The notes below the pieces were generated by a model. It saw only the letters and a list, made by a program, of their open reading frames with translations. It was not told the origin of the DNA and did not search any database. Shown here one piece after another: positions 1-6,810 of a DNA stretch of 13,872 bases. This stretch comes from Bacteroidota bacterium (GTDB lineage: Bacteria; Bacteroidota; Bacteroidia; Flavobacteriales_D; Crocinitomicaceae), in the NCBI GenBank assembly GCA_016866375.1, contig VGMK01000035.1, forward strand, positions 1-13,872, given 5' to 3'. The position numbers were made by a program, and so were the translations under genes. Every line of letters begins with the position of its first letter. Position 1 is the stretch's first letter.

Positions 1-308
1 GTTTTAACTAATATAAAACAACACTGTTTTAATTTTGTTTAAAAAAAAATAAAAAAAGTTAAACAAAATAATTTTTTAGGAAGAATCCGAATAGGAAATT
101 TTTAAAATGGCAAGAACCGATTAACTTTCCATTTTTATTTTTTTTTGAATTATTTTTATTTTATTGACCTTAGGTTTTTATTATTAAGGAAAGTCGCCAA
201 TATTCAAGAAACGTAACTACCTGGTGGTAAAAATTATGAAATTTAAGATCTTCCGATATTTTGATTAACGACGCTGTGATTTTAATTGACCCCGCCTCAC
301 GGCATCAA
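1..308. other. AT-rich intergenic stretch, no gene seen
   Basis: I find no convincing reading frame on either strand. Most of it is runs of A and T with many stops. It lies downstream of the minus-strand folE, and I see no strong hairpin followed by a T-run that would end that transcript. The left neighbour is outside the window, so part of this could be the upstream region of a gene not shown. Confidence 0.5.
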
Positions 309-1013
309 CTACAACTTTATATATTTTACAAATTCAGTTTTTTTGTCCTTCTCTTCAAACTTACCTGTAAAGTGAGAGGTTACGGTACTGCTGCTAACAT
401 CTTTCACTCCCCTTGACGAAACACAAAGGTGTGTAGCATCTATAACAACTGCGACATCCTCTGTTTCGAGTACTTTTTTCATAGCCTCACTGATCTGCAT
501 AGTCAAACGTTCTTGTACCTGAGGACGCTTTGCGAAATGTTGGACAATTCTGTTGATTTTGGATAGGCCAATAACTTTTCCTGATGATATGTATGCAACG
601 TGTGCTTTACCAATAATTGGCACGAAGTGGTGCTCGCAATTAGAATAAAAAACAATGTTTTTTTCAACGAGCATTTGGTTGTAATTATATTTATTTTCAA
701 ATAGCTTTATATAGGGAAAATTTGCGGGATTTAGGCCGCTAAATATTTCTTTTACATACATCTTTGCTACGCGTTTTGGTGTACCGCTCAAGCTGTCATC
801 TTTGCGATCCAAACCCAAGATATCCATTATCTGACCGAAGTGCACAGCTATTTTCTCAATTTTTTCTGCATCGCTCAATTGGAAGGCATCCGATCTTAAA
901 GGAGTTTCAGCAGATGTACTCACGTGTTCATCCCCGTATTCATCAATTAAAATATCGATAGCATCAATTACGTCTATGCCATCAGCGTCGCTGTGTATGT
1001 AGTTTTGTTTCAT
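309..1013 (-). CDS. folE: GTP cyclohydrolase I (FolE)
   Basis: Converts GTP to 7,8-dihydroneopterin triphosphate in the cytoplasm, the first step of tetrahydrofolate and pterin synthesis (and a queuosine precursor in many bacteria). The 234-residue protein has the family core from about residue 50. It shows the zinc-site motif CEHH (126-129), the VIGLSK segment (147-152), QERLT (167-171) and the second zinc Cys at 197 in THLCVSSRGV. In E. coli FolE the zinc ligands are Cys110, His113 and Cys181, matching Cys126, His129 and Cys197 here. The first 45 or so residues are acidic and poorly conserved, as in many bacterial FolE proteins. It stands alone, with decayed DNA upstream and no folate gene beside it. 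The ATG at 1013 is the only reasonable start. Confidence 0.96.
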   Translation of the reverse strand: MKQNYIHSDADGIDVIDAIDILIDEYGDEHVSTSAETPLRSDAFQLSDAEKIEKIAVHFGQIMDILGLDRKDDSLSGTPKRVAKMYVKEIFSGLNPANFPYIKLFENKYNYNQMLVEKNIVFYSNCEHHFVPIIGKAHVAYISSGKVIGLSKINRIVQHFAKRPQVQERLTMQISEAMKKVLETEDVAVVIDATHLCVSSRGVKDVSSSTVTSHFTGKFEEKDKKTEFVKYIKL

Positions 1014-1147
1014 GTGTTATTTTAAACATTAAACAAAATAATGTTCATTTAGTTTTGTGTTAACGTGTATTGAATAAGAAACCGACCAAGTCTTAGAGGT
1101 TGTAAGAGGCTTTCAGCAACAATTAAATCCTAAGACTGAACAGAAGT

Positions 1148-1353
1148 TTAATTCAGTTTTTTTGACTCAACAGAAACATACCATACCTTATAATGTTTGG
1201 CGATGTCGGTTCTTAGCGCATAAAGTACTTTTGATTTTTCTCTCTCCGATACTTTCCCCTCGAGTCATGATCAGTCCTTTCTCTGGAAGGTAAATGTCAA
1301 AGAGTTCGTATCTCAGTAAAATATTGGATTAAGATATCGGCGTGTAATGGCAT
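1148..1353 (-). pseudogene. Frameshifted remnant of an unrecognised gene
   Basis: Reading the minus strand gives protein-like segments that run on across frames. An ATG at 1353 opens MPLHADILIQYF; the next frame, open up to 1328, reads RYELFDIYLPEKGL and TRGESIGER; a third frame continues EKSKVLYALRTDIAKHYK and VWYVSVESKKLN, ending at the TAA at 1148-1150. Joining them needs one shift near 1315 and one near 1235, in the A-rich stretch around GAGAGAAAAATC. Composition and continuity suggest about 65 residues of a formerly real protein. I do not recognise the family. The evidence is sequence texture only, so chance is possible. Confidence 0.4.
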
Positions 1354-1389
1354 TTTTTAGACTTTCAATTTAGTTTTACAGCATTTTAA

Positions 1390-1467
1390 TATAGGACTCC
1401 CGTCCAAACCGCACAACGCATCGTTAAAGAGAAGTCTTATGTGGCTGTAGGAATTAAGAAATCCTAA
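1390..1467 (+). pseudogene. Possible 3' tail of a lost gene, ending at a hairpin
   Basis: This plus-strand frame reads YRTPVQTAQRIVKEKSYVAV followed by GIKKS and a TAA at 1465-1467. It has no start codon, and a TAA lies just upstream at 1387-1389. The stop falls inside the left arm of a hairpin with a T-rich 3' flank (1459-1498), which is where a terminator would sit for a plus-strand gene. That arrangement suggests the last 25 or so codons of a gene whose body has been lost. The stretch is short, so coincidence cannot be excluded. Confidence 0.25.
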
Positions 1468-1498
1468 AATGCATCAATGTTTTAGGGATTTTGTTTTA
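1459..1498 (+). terminator. Hairpin with T-rich tail
   Basis: AAATCCTAAAA pairs with TTTTAGGGATTT across a 10-base loop with a single bulged base, then TTGTTTT follows. It reads as an intrinsic terminator on the plus strand and follows directly on the short open tail at 1390-1467. Confidence 0.5.
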
Positions 1499-1678
1499 AC
1501 AGACTTTTCTCTGCAAATTTTGAAGGGGGGACGGTTTATCTCCTGGTATCTTGTCTTTCAACATTTGTAATTTTACTAAATATTTTTGTGTCTACACTAT
1601 TGGTAGTCATTTGTAAGCATCTTCAACAAGAGTCTTGAACTGTTGAAAATACTGAAATGGACAACGCGTCCAGAACGT

Positions 1679-1705
1679 AAAAAACCCAGATAATCTGGGT
1701 TTTTC
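1679..1705. terminator. Bidirectional intrinsic terminator
   Basis: A perfect stem ACCCAGA-TAA-TCTGGGT is flanked by A5 on the left and T4 on the right, so it ends in a U-run whichever strand is transcribed. It lies 5 bases beyond the stop codon of the minus-strand lipoprotein gene (1710-2156), which it should terminate. It can also stop anything transcribed rightwards through 1500-1680. Confidence 0.85.
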
Positions 1706-1709
1706 GTTT

Positions 1710-2156
1710 TTAATTATCGAAATAAAATTTAATTGTCCGACGAGATTCTTTCAAAACTCTAATTTTTTCTGGATTTTCTCGAGAAGCGAAATACTCAATA
1801 GGTTCATTATTTTCTCTGCTGCCATTTTTATTTAAATCTATGAAACAAAGCGCAAAATAATTTCCCTCTTCGAGTAAATTAATAGATGTCGAATTATACT
1901 CTACAATTACCTTTTCTTTATCATTTTCATCTTTTTCCACCATATAAAAGTTCTGGGATTCTGAAGGTTTGCCTTTAAATTCTTTGTTATCATAAAATTC
2001 TACAACAACAGGTGTTGTGGTTCTATCAAATGGAATCGACATTGGAATGTTAATCTCAAATACAGTTTCATTCGTATTATTAAAAAAAGCAGCATCATCC
2101 CCATCTTTACAAGAAAAGATAGATAACAGCATAGCAGAAATAAATAAGTATCTCAT
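1710..2156 (-). CDS. Small secreted lipoprotein, unknown function
   Basis: A 148-residue protein with a short type II signal peptide: MRYLFISAMLLSIFSC, lipidated Cys at 16, followed by KDGDD, an acidic start that in Bacteroidota can favour surface export of lipoproteins. The mature part looks like a single beta-rich domain of about 120 residues. Near its end is CFIDLNKNGSRENNEPIEYF, an Asp/Asn-rich turn like the DxNxNGxxDxxEP segments of DUF2141-like and related beta-sandwich proteins; this resemblance is from memory and weak. No enzyme motif is visible. The gene stands alone and ends against a strong terminator, so it is probably its own transcription unit. The ATG at 2156 gives a complete signal peptide. 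Confidence 0.75.
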   Translation of the reverse strand: MRYLFISAMLLSIFSCKDGDDAAFFNNTNETVFEINIPMSIPFDRTTTPVVVEFYDNKEFKGKPSESQNFYMVEKDENDKEKVIVEYNSTSINLLEEGNYFALCFIDLNKNGSRENNEPIEYFASRENPEKIRVLKESRRTIKFYFDN

Positions 2157-2200
2157 AAAAAATAATTTTAGTTACCCATACTAACGTGTGTTTCTTTAAT

Positions 2201-2401
2201 TTATTGTGTTAATCGGTGTTTTAATTTTTTTTGGAGTTTTAATACATTTTTAATCTTCTCGGGATTAAATTTCCAAAAGATATTACGTTCTTGTTTCATG
2301 AATAGTGAATTTCCTGATTTTATAAAAGCTACACTCCTTTTAAACTCGTGGTTCTCTACACCCCTATGAACGAGGGAAAATTGACGATATTGATACCCCA
2401 T
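2201..2401 (-). CDS. Doubtful small hypothetical protein
   Basis: A 66-codon frame from ATG to TAA. The product is basic and Lys-rich towards the end (KFNPEKIKNVLKLQKKLKHR) with no signal peptide or motif that I recognise. It does not overlap another gene and the residue mix is protein-like, which is why I keep it. I see no promoter box or Shine-Dalgarno sequence. It lies between a lipoprotein gene and a decayed T9SS-domain gene, so it may be a fragment. Confidence 0.3.
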   Translation of the reverse strand: MGYQYRQFSLVHRGVENHEFKRSVAFIKSGNSLFMKQERNIFWKFNPEKIKNVLKLQKKLKHRLTQ

Positions 2402-2403
2402 AG

Positions 2404-2841
2404 TTATTTAATGAGCTTATCGGAAATAAAACAATTTTGGGTTCAATAACCACGAACAATACGATTTATGATACCTTGACAACGAATATTTAAGACACAA
2501 CCTACATCACTGTGAGTGATACACTGCTCACCACCGTAACCGATACGCTAATTATCAATACCGCCTTGAGTTTACCCGCTCCGAACAATGAACATACAAT
2601 TTTGATATATCCGAACCCGACAAGTGACCACATTACCATTGACAATGGAAACTATGTGGCTCTGACCAGGTACAGCATAACAATTACAAACTCCTCCGGT
2701 CAACAAGTATTCCAAAGTGCAATAAACCAAAGACAATTCTACCTTGATTTAAGTAAATGGGCTGGAAACGGTTTTTATTTCGTGGAACTCATTGACCCGC
2801 AGAATAATAAGGTAACAGTTCGGAAGATTGTTTTACAGTAA
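2404..2841 (+). pseudogene. Orphan T9SS C-terminal sorting domain (3' end of a lost secreted protein)
   Basis: The last 80 or so residues are a classic type A T9SS sorting domain: YPNPTSDHITIDNGNY, then YSITITNSSGQQVF, GNGFYFVELID and the terminal VRKIVLQ. In front is the Thr/Asp-rich linker typical of these proteins (ITVSDTLLTTVTDTLIIN). The same frame continues upstream of a TAA at 2491-2493 with more linker (TTNNTIYDTLTTNI), showing that the stop interrupts a once continuous sequence. The frame reaches another stop at 2401-2403 and no passenger domain is left. The only start after the internal stop is a GTG at 2512, which would give a product with no signal peptide, useless for T9SS export. 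I read it as the decayed 3' end of a large secreted protein. Confidence 0.8.
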
Positions 2842-2931
2842 TAAGCCAGCCCCTATGTAAAAATAGAAAATCCCTCTTGACTAATAAACCACAATAATCA
2901 GCTAACCGAATTTTCTCGGCTTTAATTTTTG

Positions 2932-2957
2932 TATATTTGCAGGCCCCGATTGGGCCT
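2932..2957 (+). promoter_or_regulatory. Predicted cobT promoter -7 box plus leader hairpin
   Basis: TATATTTG (2932-2939) matches the Bacteroidota -7 consensus TAnnTTTG exactly. The -33 region has only a T-rich stretch near 2911, so that half is weak. Immediately after the box is a perfect 6-bp hairpin, AGGCCC-CGATT-GGGCCT (2941-2957), at or next to the expected transcription start, giving a leader of about 50 bases before the TTG start of cobT. I see no cobalamin riboswitch: the leader is far too short for one. Confidence 0.5.
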
Positions 2958-2992
2958 TACGTTCATAGAACTATCTTTTTATCACATTTAGT

Positions 2993-4027
2993 TTGAAAAC
3001 GTCATCACGTAATTTAGAGGATATGCTGCGCGACAAACTTCAACATAAAATAGATTTTAAGACCAAACCTTTGGGTGCTCTGGGAGCATTAGAAAAATTA
3101 GCATTGCAAATAGGATTGATTCAAAATACGGAATCTCCCACTTTACAGAATCCATCAATTTTAGTTTTCGCAGGGGATCACGGTATTGCTAATGAAGGTG
3201 TTAGTGCTTATCCGCAGGAAGTGACTTTTCAAATGGTGATGAATTTTCTGAACGGTGGCGCTGCTATTAATGTATTTTCAGCCCAACACAATATCGAGCT
3301 CAAAGTGGTTGATGCCGGTGTGAATTATGATTTCCCGGCCAACGAAAAATTAATTGACTCAAAAATTTCCCACGGGACGAAAAGCTTTTTGAACCAGAAA
3401 GCCATGACAGCATTTCAACTCGAGCAATGTTTTGAAAAAGGAAAGGAAATAGTCACTACTCAATACCAAAATTCATGCAATGTCATTGGCTTTGGTGAAA
3501 TGGGCATAGGGAATACATCTTCTGCTTCCATGCTGATGAGTTCCTTGTGTAATTTACCAATTGAAGAATGTGTTGGGCGTGGCACGGGTCTAAATGACAC
3601 ACAATTGTCCAACAAAATTTCCATTTTAAAACAAGCCAAAGAATACCATGGACCGATCGAAGACCCAAAGCTGGTATTGCAAACTTTTGGCGGGTTTGAG
3701 ATGGCGCAAATGTGTGGGGCCATGCTGGCAGCTTTTGAAAAAAATATGCTGATTTTGGTAGACGGTTTTATCGCAAGCAGTGTATTCCTTGTGGCCTGTA
3801 AGATAAACCCCTCAATAATTAACAACGCTGTTTTTTGTCACTTGAGTGATGAATACGGCCATAAACTTCTCATGAGCCATTTTGCGGTGGAACCTCTTCT
3901 TAAACTGAATATGCGTTTGGGAGAAGGTACAGGATGTGCTGTGGCATATCCTATCATTGAGAGTGCTGTGGCATTTTTAAATGAAATGGCAAGTTTTGAA
4001 AGTGCCGGGGTGAGTAATAAAGGCTAA
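2993..4027 (+). CDS. cobT: Nicotinate-nucleotide--dimethylbenzimidazole phosphoribosyltransferase (CobT)
   Basis: Transfers the phosphoribosyl group of nicotinate mononucleotide to a lower-ligand base such as 5,6-dimethylbenzimidazole, giving alpha-ribazole phosphate for the cobalamin nucleotide loop. At 344 residues it is close to the usual length. Recognisable blocks are KTKPLGALGALEKLA (23-37), FAGDHGIANEGVS (59-71), GEMGIGNTSSA (168-178), GGFEMAQMCGAML (233-245), LVDGFI (255-260) and LGEGTG (309-314), where Glu311 matches the catalytic base Glu317 of Salmonella CobT. I chose the TTG at 2993 because the conserved N-terminal helix starts there; the next in-frame ATG is at 3023 and would clip it. 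First gene of a cobT-cobS-cobC operon. Confidence 0.96.
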   Translation: MKTSSRNLEDMLRDKLQHKIDFKTKPLGALGALEKLALQIGLIQNTESPTLQNPSILVFAGDHGIANEGVSAYPQEVTFQMVMNFLNGGAAINVFSAQHNIELKVVDAGVNYDFPANEKLIDSKISHGTKSFLNQKAMTAFQLEQCFEKGKEIVTTQYQNSCNVIGFGEMGIGNTSSASMLMSSLCNLPIEECVGRGTGLNDTQLSNKISILKQAKEYHGPIEDPKLVLQTFGGFEMAQMCGAMLAAFEKNMLILVDGFIASSVFLVACKINPSIINNAVFCHLSDEYGHKLLMSHFAVEPLLKLNMRLGEGTGCAVAYPIIESAVAFLNEMASFESAGVSNKG

Positions 4028-4028
4028 G

Positions 4029-4817
4029 GTGAAAGAGGAAGTAAAAATATTTTTCACTGCGCTGATGTTTTACACCAGGATTCCCTGCCCAAAACACATC
4101 GACCATTCCCCCGAATACATCAACAAGGCAACGCGATATTTTCCACTTATTGGATGGATTGTGGGTGCAATTTCTTTCGCAACATTTTGGTTGTGCTCCT
4201 TTGTATTTGATTCCAATTTGGCGGTTATCTTTTCCTTATTGGCGGGCTTGCTTGTTACCGGTGCTTTTCACGAAGATGGTTTGGCAGATGTGTTTGACGC
4301 TTTTGGAGGTGGTTGGACAAAAGAAAAAATATTGGAAATAATGAAAGACAGTCGGGTTGGTGTTTATGGTGTAATTGCGTTAATCGTCTTATTTATGCTC
4401 AAGTTTTTTTCGCTCCGAAATTTATTTTCTGCTGTGGATGAAGAAAAATTCTACCTTATTCCGCTTCTCTTTATTAGCTATCATTCGCTATCCAGGCTTA
4501 CCGCGATTAATATTGTATTTACCTCTGATTACTCGAGAGATGACGAAAAAAGTAAAGCGAAGCCCATAGCTCAAGCACATGGGTTCAGAGAAATTTTTGG
4601 TTCCTATTTTTTTGGCTTACTTCCACTCGCCATTTTATGTGTTTTCCATTGGCAATTTTGTTGTGTTTTATTGCCATTAATTTTACTTTGGTTCTATTCA
4701 AAAAGGTATTTTACAAAATGGATTGACGGGTATACCGGCGATTGTCTTGGGGCAGTCCAGCAATTGGGAGAATGTATTTCCCTTTTAACGTTTTTAGCAT
4801 TATGGAAGTGTATGTAA
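4029..4817 (+). CDS. cobS: Adenosylcobinamide-GDP ribazoletransferase (cobalamin synthase CobS)
   Basis: Inner-membrane enzyme that joins adenosylcobinamide-GDP to alpha-ribazole (or its phosphate) to complete the cobamide. The 262-residue protein carries the family signatures HEDGLADVFDAFGGG (81-95), EKILEIMKDSRVGVYG (99-114) and, near the C-terminus, GYTGDCLGA (234-242). Hydrophobic segments at about 38-60, 63-80, 113-127, 140-152, 190-222 and 245-258 fit a polytopic membrane protein. Its GTG start at 4029 comes one base after the cobT stop, with AAAGG just upstream, so it is probably translationally coupled. The 3' end overlaps cobC by 16 bases. Confidence 0.96.
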   Translation: MKEEVKIFFTALMFYTRIPCPKHIDHSPEYINKATRYFPLIGWIVGAISFATFWLCSFVFDSNLAVIFSLLAGLLVTGAFHEDGLADVFDAFGGGWTKEKILEIMKDSRVGVYGVIALIVLFMLKFFSLRNLFSAVDEEKFYLIPLLFISYHSLSRLTAINIVFTSDYSRDDEKSKAKPIAQAHGFREIFGSYFFGLLPLAILCVFHWQFCCVLLPLILLWFYSKRYFTKWIDGYTGDCLGAVQQLGECISLLTFLALWKCM

Positions 4818-5365
4818 TTCGCCACACTCCGGTAGCGCTTGGTAAAAACATGTGTTATGGGCAATCGGATGTTCCTTTGGCCGCTAGTTTCGATAAAGAT
4901 GTTGAAATCTACAAGAATCAATTACCAACACGTTTTGACAAAGTTTACAGCAGCCCCTCGCCAAGGTGTAAAGCCTTAGTTTCTGCACTTCAGTACCCAA
5001 ACGTCGCCTTTCATAATTCTTTGCATGAATTGAACTTTGGCGATTGGGAAAATAAAGATTGGAATGAAATAAATCAAACTGAGTTGAACCATTGGATGAA
5101 TGACTTTGTGAACATTAAGGTTCCCAACGGTGAAAGTTTACATGAATTATTTCTGAGAGTTCAATTGTTTTTTAACAAGTTAAGAAAAAAGAAACATAAG
5201 AAAGTTTTAATCATAACTCATGCAGGCGTAATCAGGTGTTTGTGGGCATATTTATTGGATATTCCGCTGCAAAATATTTTTAAGCTTTCAGTGGGTTATG
5301 AAGAATTTCTGATTTGTAAATTAGCAAAAGATGCTACTCATGACAGTATACGATTAGTAAAATAA
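4802..5365 (+). CDS. cobC: Histidine phosphatase family protein, probable alpha-ribazole phosphatase (CobC)
   Basis: A 187-residue member of the phosphoglycerate mutase-like superfamily. It has the phosphate-accepting His in YVIRHT (His8), an Arg in SSPSPRCKAL (Arg55), the acid in HELNFGDWE (Glu76) and the second His in IITHAGVIR (His140). Its place directly after cobT and cobS, overlapping cobS by 16 bases, makes dephosphorylation of alpha-ribazole 5'-phosphate (or adenosylcobalamin 5'-phosphate) the likely job; sequence alone would only support a general histidine phosphatase. An in-frame ATG at 4742 exists, but the family fold starts at the ATG at 4802 (MEVYVIRHT), so I use that. Confidence 0.9.
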   Translation: MEVYVIRHTPVALGKNMCYGQSDVPLAASFDKDVEIYKNQLPTRFDKVYSSPSPRCKALVSALQYPNVAFHNSLHELNFGDWENKDWNEINQTELNHWMNDFVNIKVPNGESLHELFLRVQLFFNKLRKKKHKKVLIITHAGVIRCLWAYLLDIPLQNIFKLSVGYEEFLICKLAKDATHDSIRLVK

Positions 5366-5490
5366 TAGCCACAAAAAATAAAGTATTTATGCTGAGTGAA
5401 TAAGAGGTCGATAGTAAATTATCATCAACTTCGGTATTTCGGTTTGCAGTCCTTTATTTCTTGTTTAGTTTTTCTTGATGAAGATACTCC

Positions 5491-5887
5491 GATAAAAATT
5501 ATATTGGCTATGAACATGACAAAACAGCCATTATGAATTACAAGGTTAATCCACTTAATCAATTTACGGAAGAACAAAAAAAAGGAGCATTTTCCGTGTA
5601 AAGGTCAAGAAAAATAGAATCAAATATTTGTTATTGAAGATATCGTAGCAAATAAACCGCTTGTGAAATAAGAGCCAGTTGAATCAAATCAGAATAATGC
5701 ACCTAAAAATATAATAGAAAACTATTCTACGCCTGTAAAGAAATCGGTTACCAGAAAACATGTCGTAAAATCAGGTGAAACACTTTCGAGCATTTCTAGA
5801 AAAAGGGGAACAACTGTACAACAATTAATGAAACGTAATAAATTAAAGACTACTACAATTCATCCAGGATAAATATTATACTATTGA
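5491..5887 (+). pseudogene. Broken gene ending in a LysM peptidoglycan-binding domain
   Basis: The 3' part encodes a clear LysM domain: HVVKSGETLSSISRKRGTT, then VQQLMKRNKLKTTTIHPG. It stops at a TAA (5870-5872) exactly where LysM repeats continue PGQ; reading through gives ILYY and a TGA at 5885-5887, so a CAA-to-TAA change at the last turn fits. Upstream in the same frame is a linker (EPVESNQNNAPK) broken by a TAA at 5669-5671 and a TAG at 5615-5617. Before that, a different frame reads GYEHDKTAIMNYKVNPLNQF and stops at 5599-5601. So at least one frameshift and three stops separate the pieces. LysM binds the N-acetylglucosamine chains of peptidoglycan; the lost partner domain is not identifiable. 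Confidence 0.75.
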
Positions 5888-6336
5888 CAATATCTTCTTA
5901 TAATTGAGTTCACGTATCCAGACCATTTGCTTGCATTTGCGGCATAACCAGTTGCAGCAATTTTCTTTAACCAAAGTTGACAGTCCGTAGAACCCTTCAT
6001 TTGGGCATACATTTTTTTGTTGGCAACCAATTTACAAAACCCAATGTATGAATCCTCAACTTTTGGATAATATTTGTAGCTACTTTTATGATGTGACACT
6101 GCAAAATTACAATCGCCTTTAATGCCAAAGTGATTGTGTAGTTTTTTTGCCAATATACTAGTTCCTCCGCCCGACTCATGATAGGCAACTCCTAAAATTA
6201 CACACGATGGAATGCCATAAGTTACACTTAAACTATCGGCTAATTTTTTATATTTAGCAAAGTAACTGGAGGTGTTTTGTGTTGACCCGAAATAAGCGAA
6301 AAAAGAAATAAATACAACTGTTAATACCTGTTTCAT
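5881..6336 (-). CDS. Exported GH73-type N-acetylglucosaminidase
   Basis: A 151-residue exported peptidoglycan hydrolase expected to cut the glycan chain after N-acetylglucosamine. A signal peptide (MKQVLTVVFISFFAYFGSTQ) is followed by the glucosaminidase fold: YGIPSCVILGVAYHESGGGTS with the likely catalytic Glu54, NHFGIKG (68-74), YPKVEDSY (90-97) and TGYAA (129-133). It ends soon after the catalytic domain, while many Bacteroidota relatives carry C-terminal LysM repeats, so this one lacks an obvious wall-binding module. Its 3' end meets the end of a broken LysM gene on the other strand, overlapping its read-through stop by 7 bases. Cell division or wall turnover is the usual role; the substrate is inferred from the family. 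Confidence 0.88.
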   Translation of the reverse strand: MKQVLTVVFISFFAYFGSTQNTSSYFAKYKKLADSLSVTYGIPSCVILGVAYHESGGGTSILAKKLHNHFGIKGDCNFAVSHHKSSYKYYPKVEDSYIGFCKLVANKKMYAQMKGSTDCQLWLKKIAATGYAANASKWSGYVNSIIRRYCQ

Positions 6337-6465
6337 TGAGGTAAATTACGTGTTTTTTTTTGAATAAAAAAATCAATGGAATTAATTAAGCGATGTATTA
6401 AGGTTGATTTATAGGATGTTAACGGATTCCTTTCATAGGCCTGTTCTAATTTTTTTCAAATTTAT

Positions 6466-6780
6466 TTAGATGTAATACTTCAACAATTTACTATGGTTGA
6501 GATACGTATCAAAAATCATCATAATATTGCGAAGATTATAAACCAATTGATCTAAATCACATTGTGCGTCTTCTATTCATTGATCAAATTCTCTTTGTGC
6601 TTTATCAATTGCTTGGTTACAGTCTATTCCTGCTTTGACATCGGGATGATTCTCTTTGGAATTTCTTGAAAAACGAGATTTTTAAGCCCTCAGGTTTTTA
6701 TCACACGAAAAACAAGTGGCATCCACGGGATATAAAATAGCTTTGCAATCTTTAGCGTATGTTTTTATTTAATCCAAATC
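6466..6780 (-). pseudogene. Relic ORF with three in-frame stops, unrecognised
   Basis: A single minus-strand frame from 6780 to the TAA at 6466-6468 reads like protein except for three internal stops. Recognisable stretches are IKTYAKDCKAILYPVDATCF, SCDKNLRA, HPDVKAGIDCNQAIDKAQRE, then FDQ-stop-IEDAQCDLDQLVYNLRN and FDTYLNHSKLLKYYI. The third stop is TGA, one base from a Trp codon. About 100 codons with only three stops is sparse for DNA this AT-rich. No start codon is apparent at the left, so the 5' end may be missing. I cannot name the family. Confidence 0.4.
6738..6745 (+). promoter_or_regulatory. Possible -7 box upstream of the Hint-domain gene
   Basis: TAGCTTTG matches TAnnTTTG exactly and lies 66 bases before the ATG at 6811. 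I see no TTTG/TTG at the expected -33 distance, so this is a weak call. Confidence 0.3.
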
Positions 6781-6810
6781 ATTTATATTATCTTTAAAAA
6801 AATTTTTCTC

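Noticed and set aside
59..1040. TTAAACAAAATAAT occurs both near 59-72 and near 1027-1040, flanking folE
   Set aside because: The shared 14 bases are only A, T and one C in very AT-rich DNA, with no extension, so I do not call it a direct repeat of an element.
1607..1693. A 28-codon plus-strand frame (SFVSIFNKSLELLKILKWTT...) ending inside the bidirectional terminator
   Set aside because: It is very short, has no start codon and its stop is formed by the terminator loop, so I treat it as chance.
2860..2992. Cobalamin riboswitch ahead of cobT
   Set aside because: The leader after the predicted promoter is about 50 bases, and no B12-box-like sequence or large fold is visible.
3460..3825. Minus-strand frame of 121 codons inside cobT
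   Set aside because: It is fully antisense to a clear cobT gene, and its residues show no family pattern.
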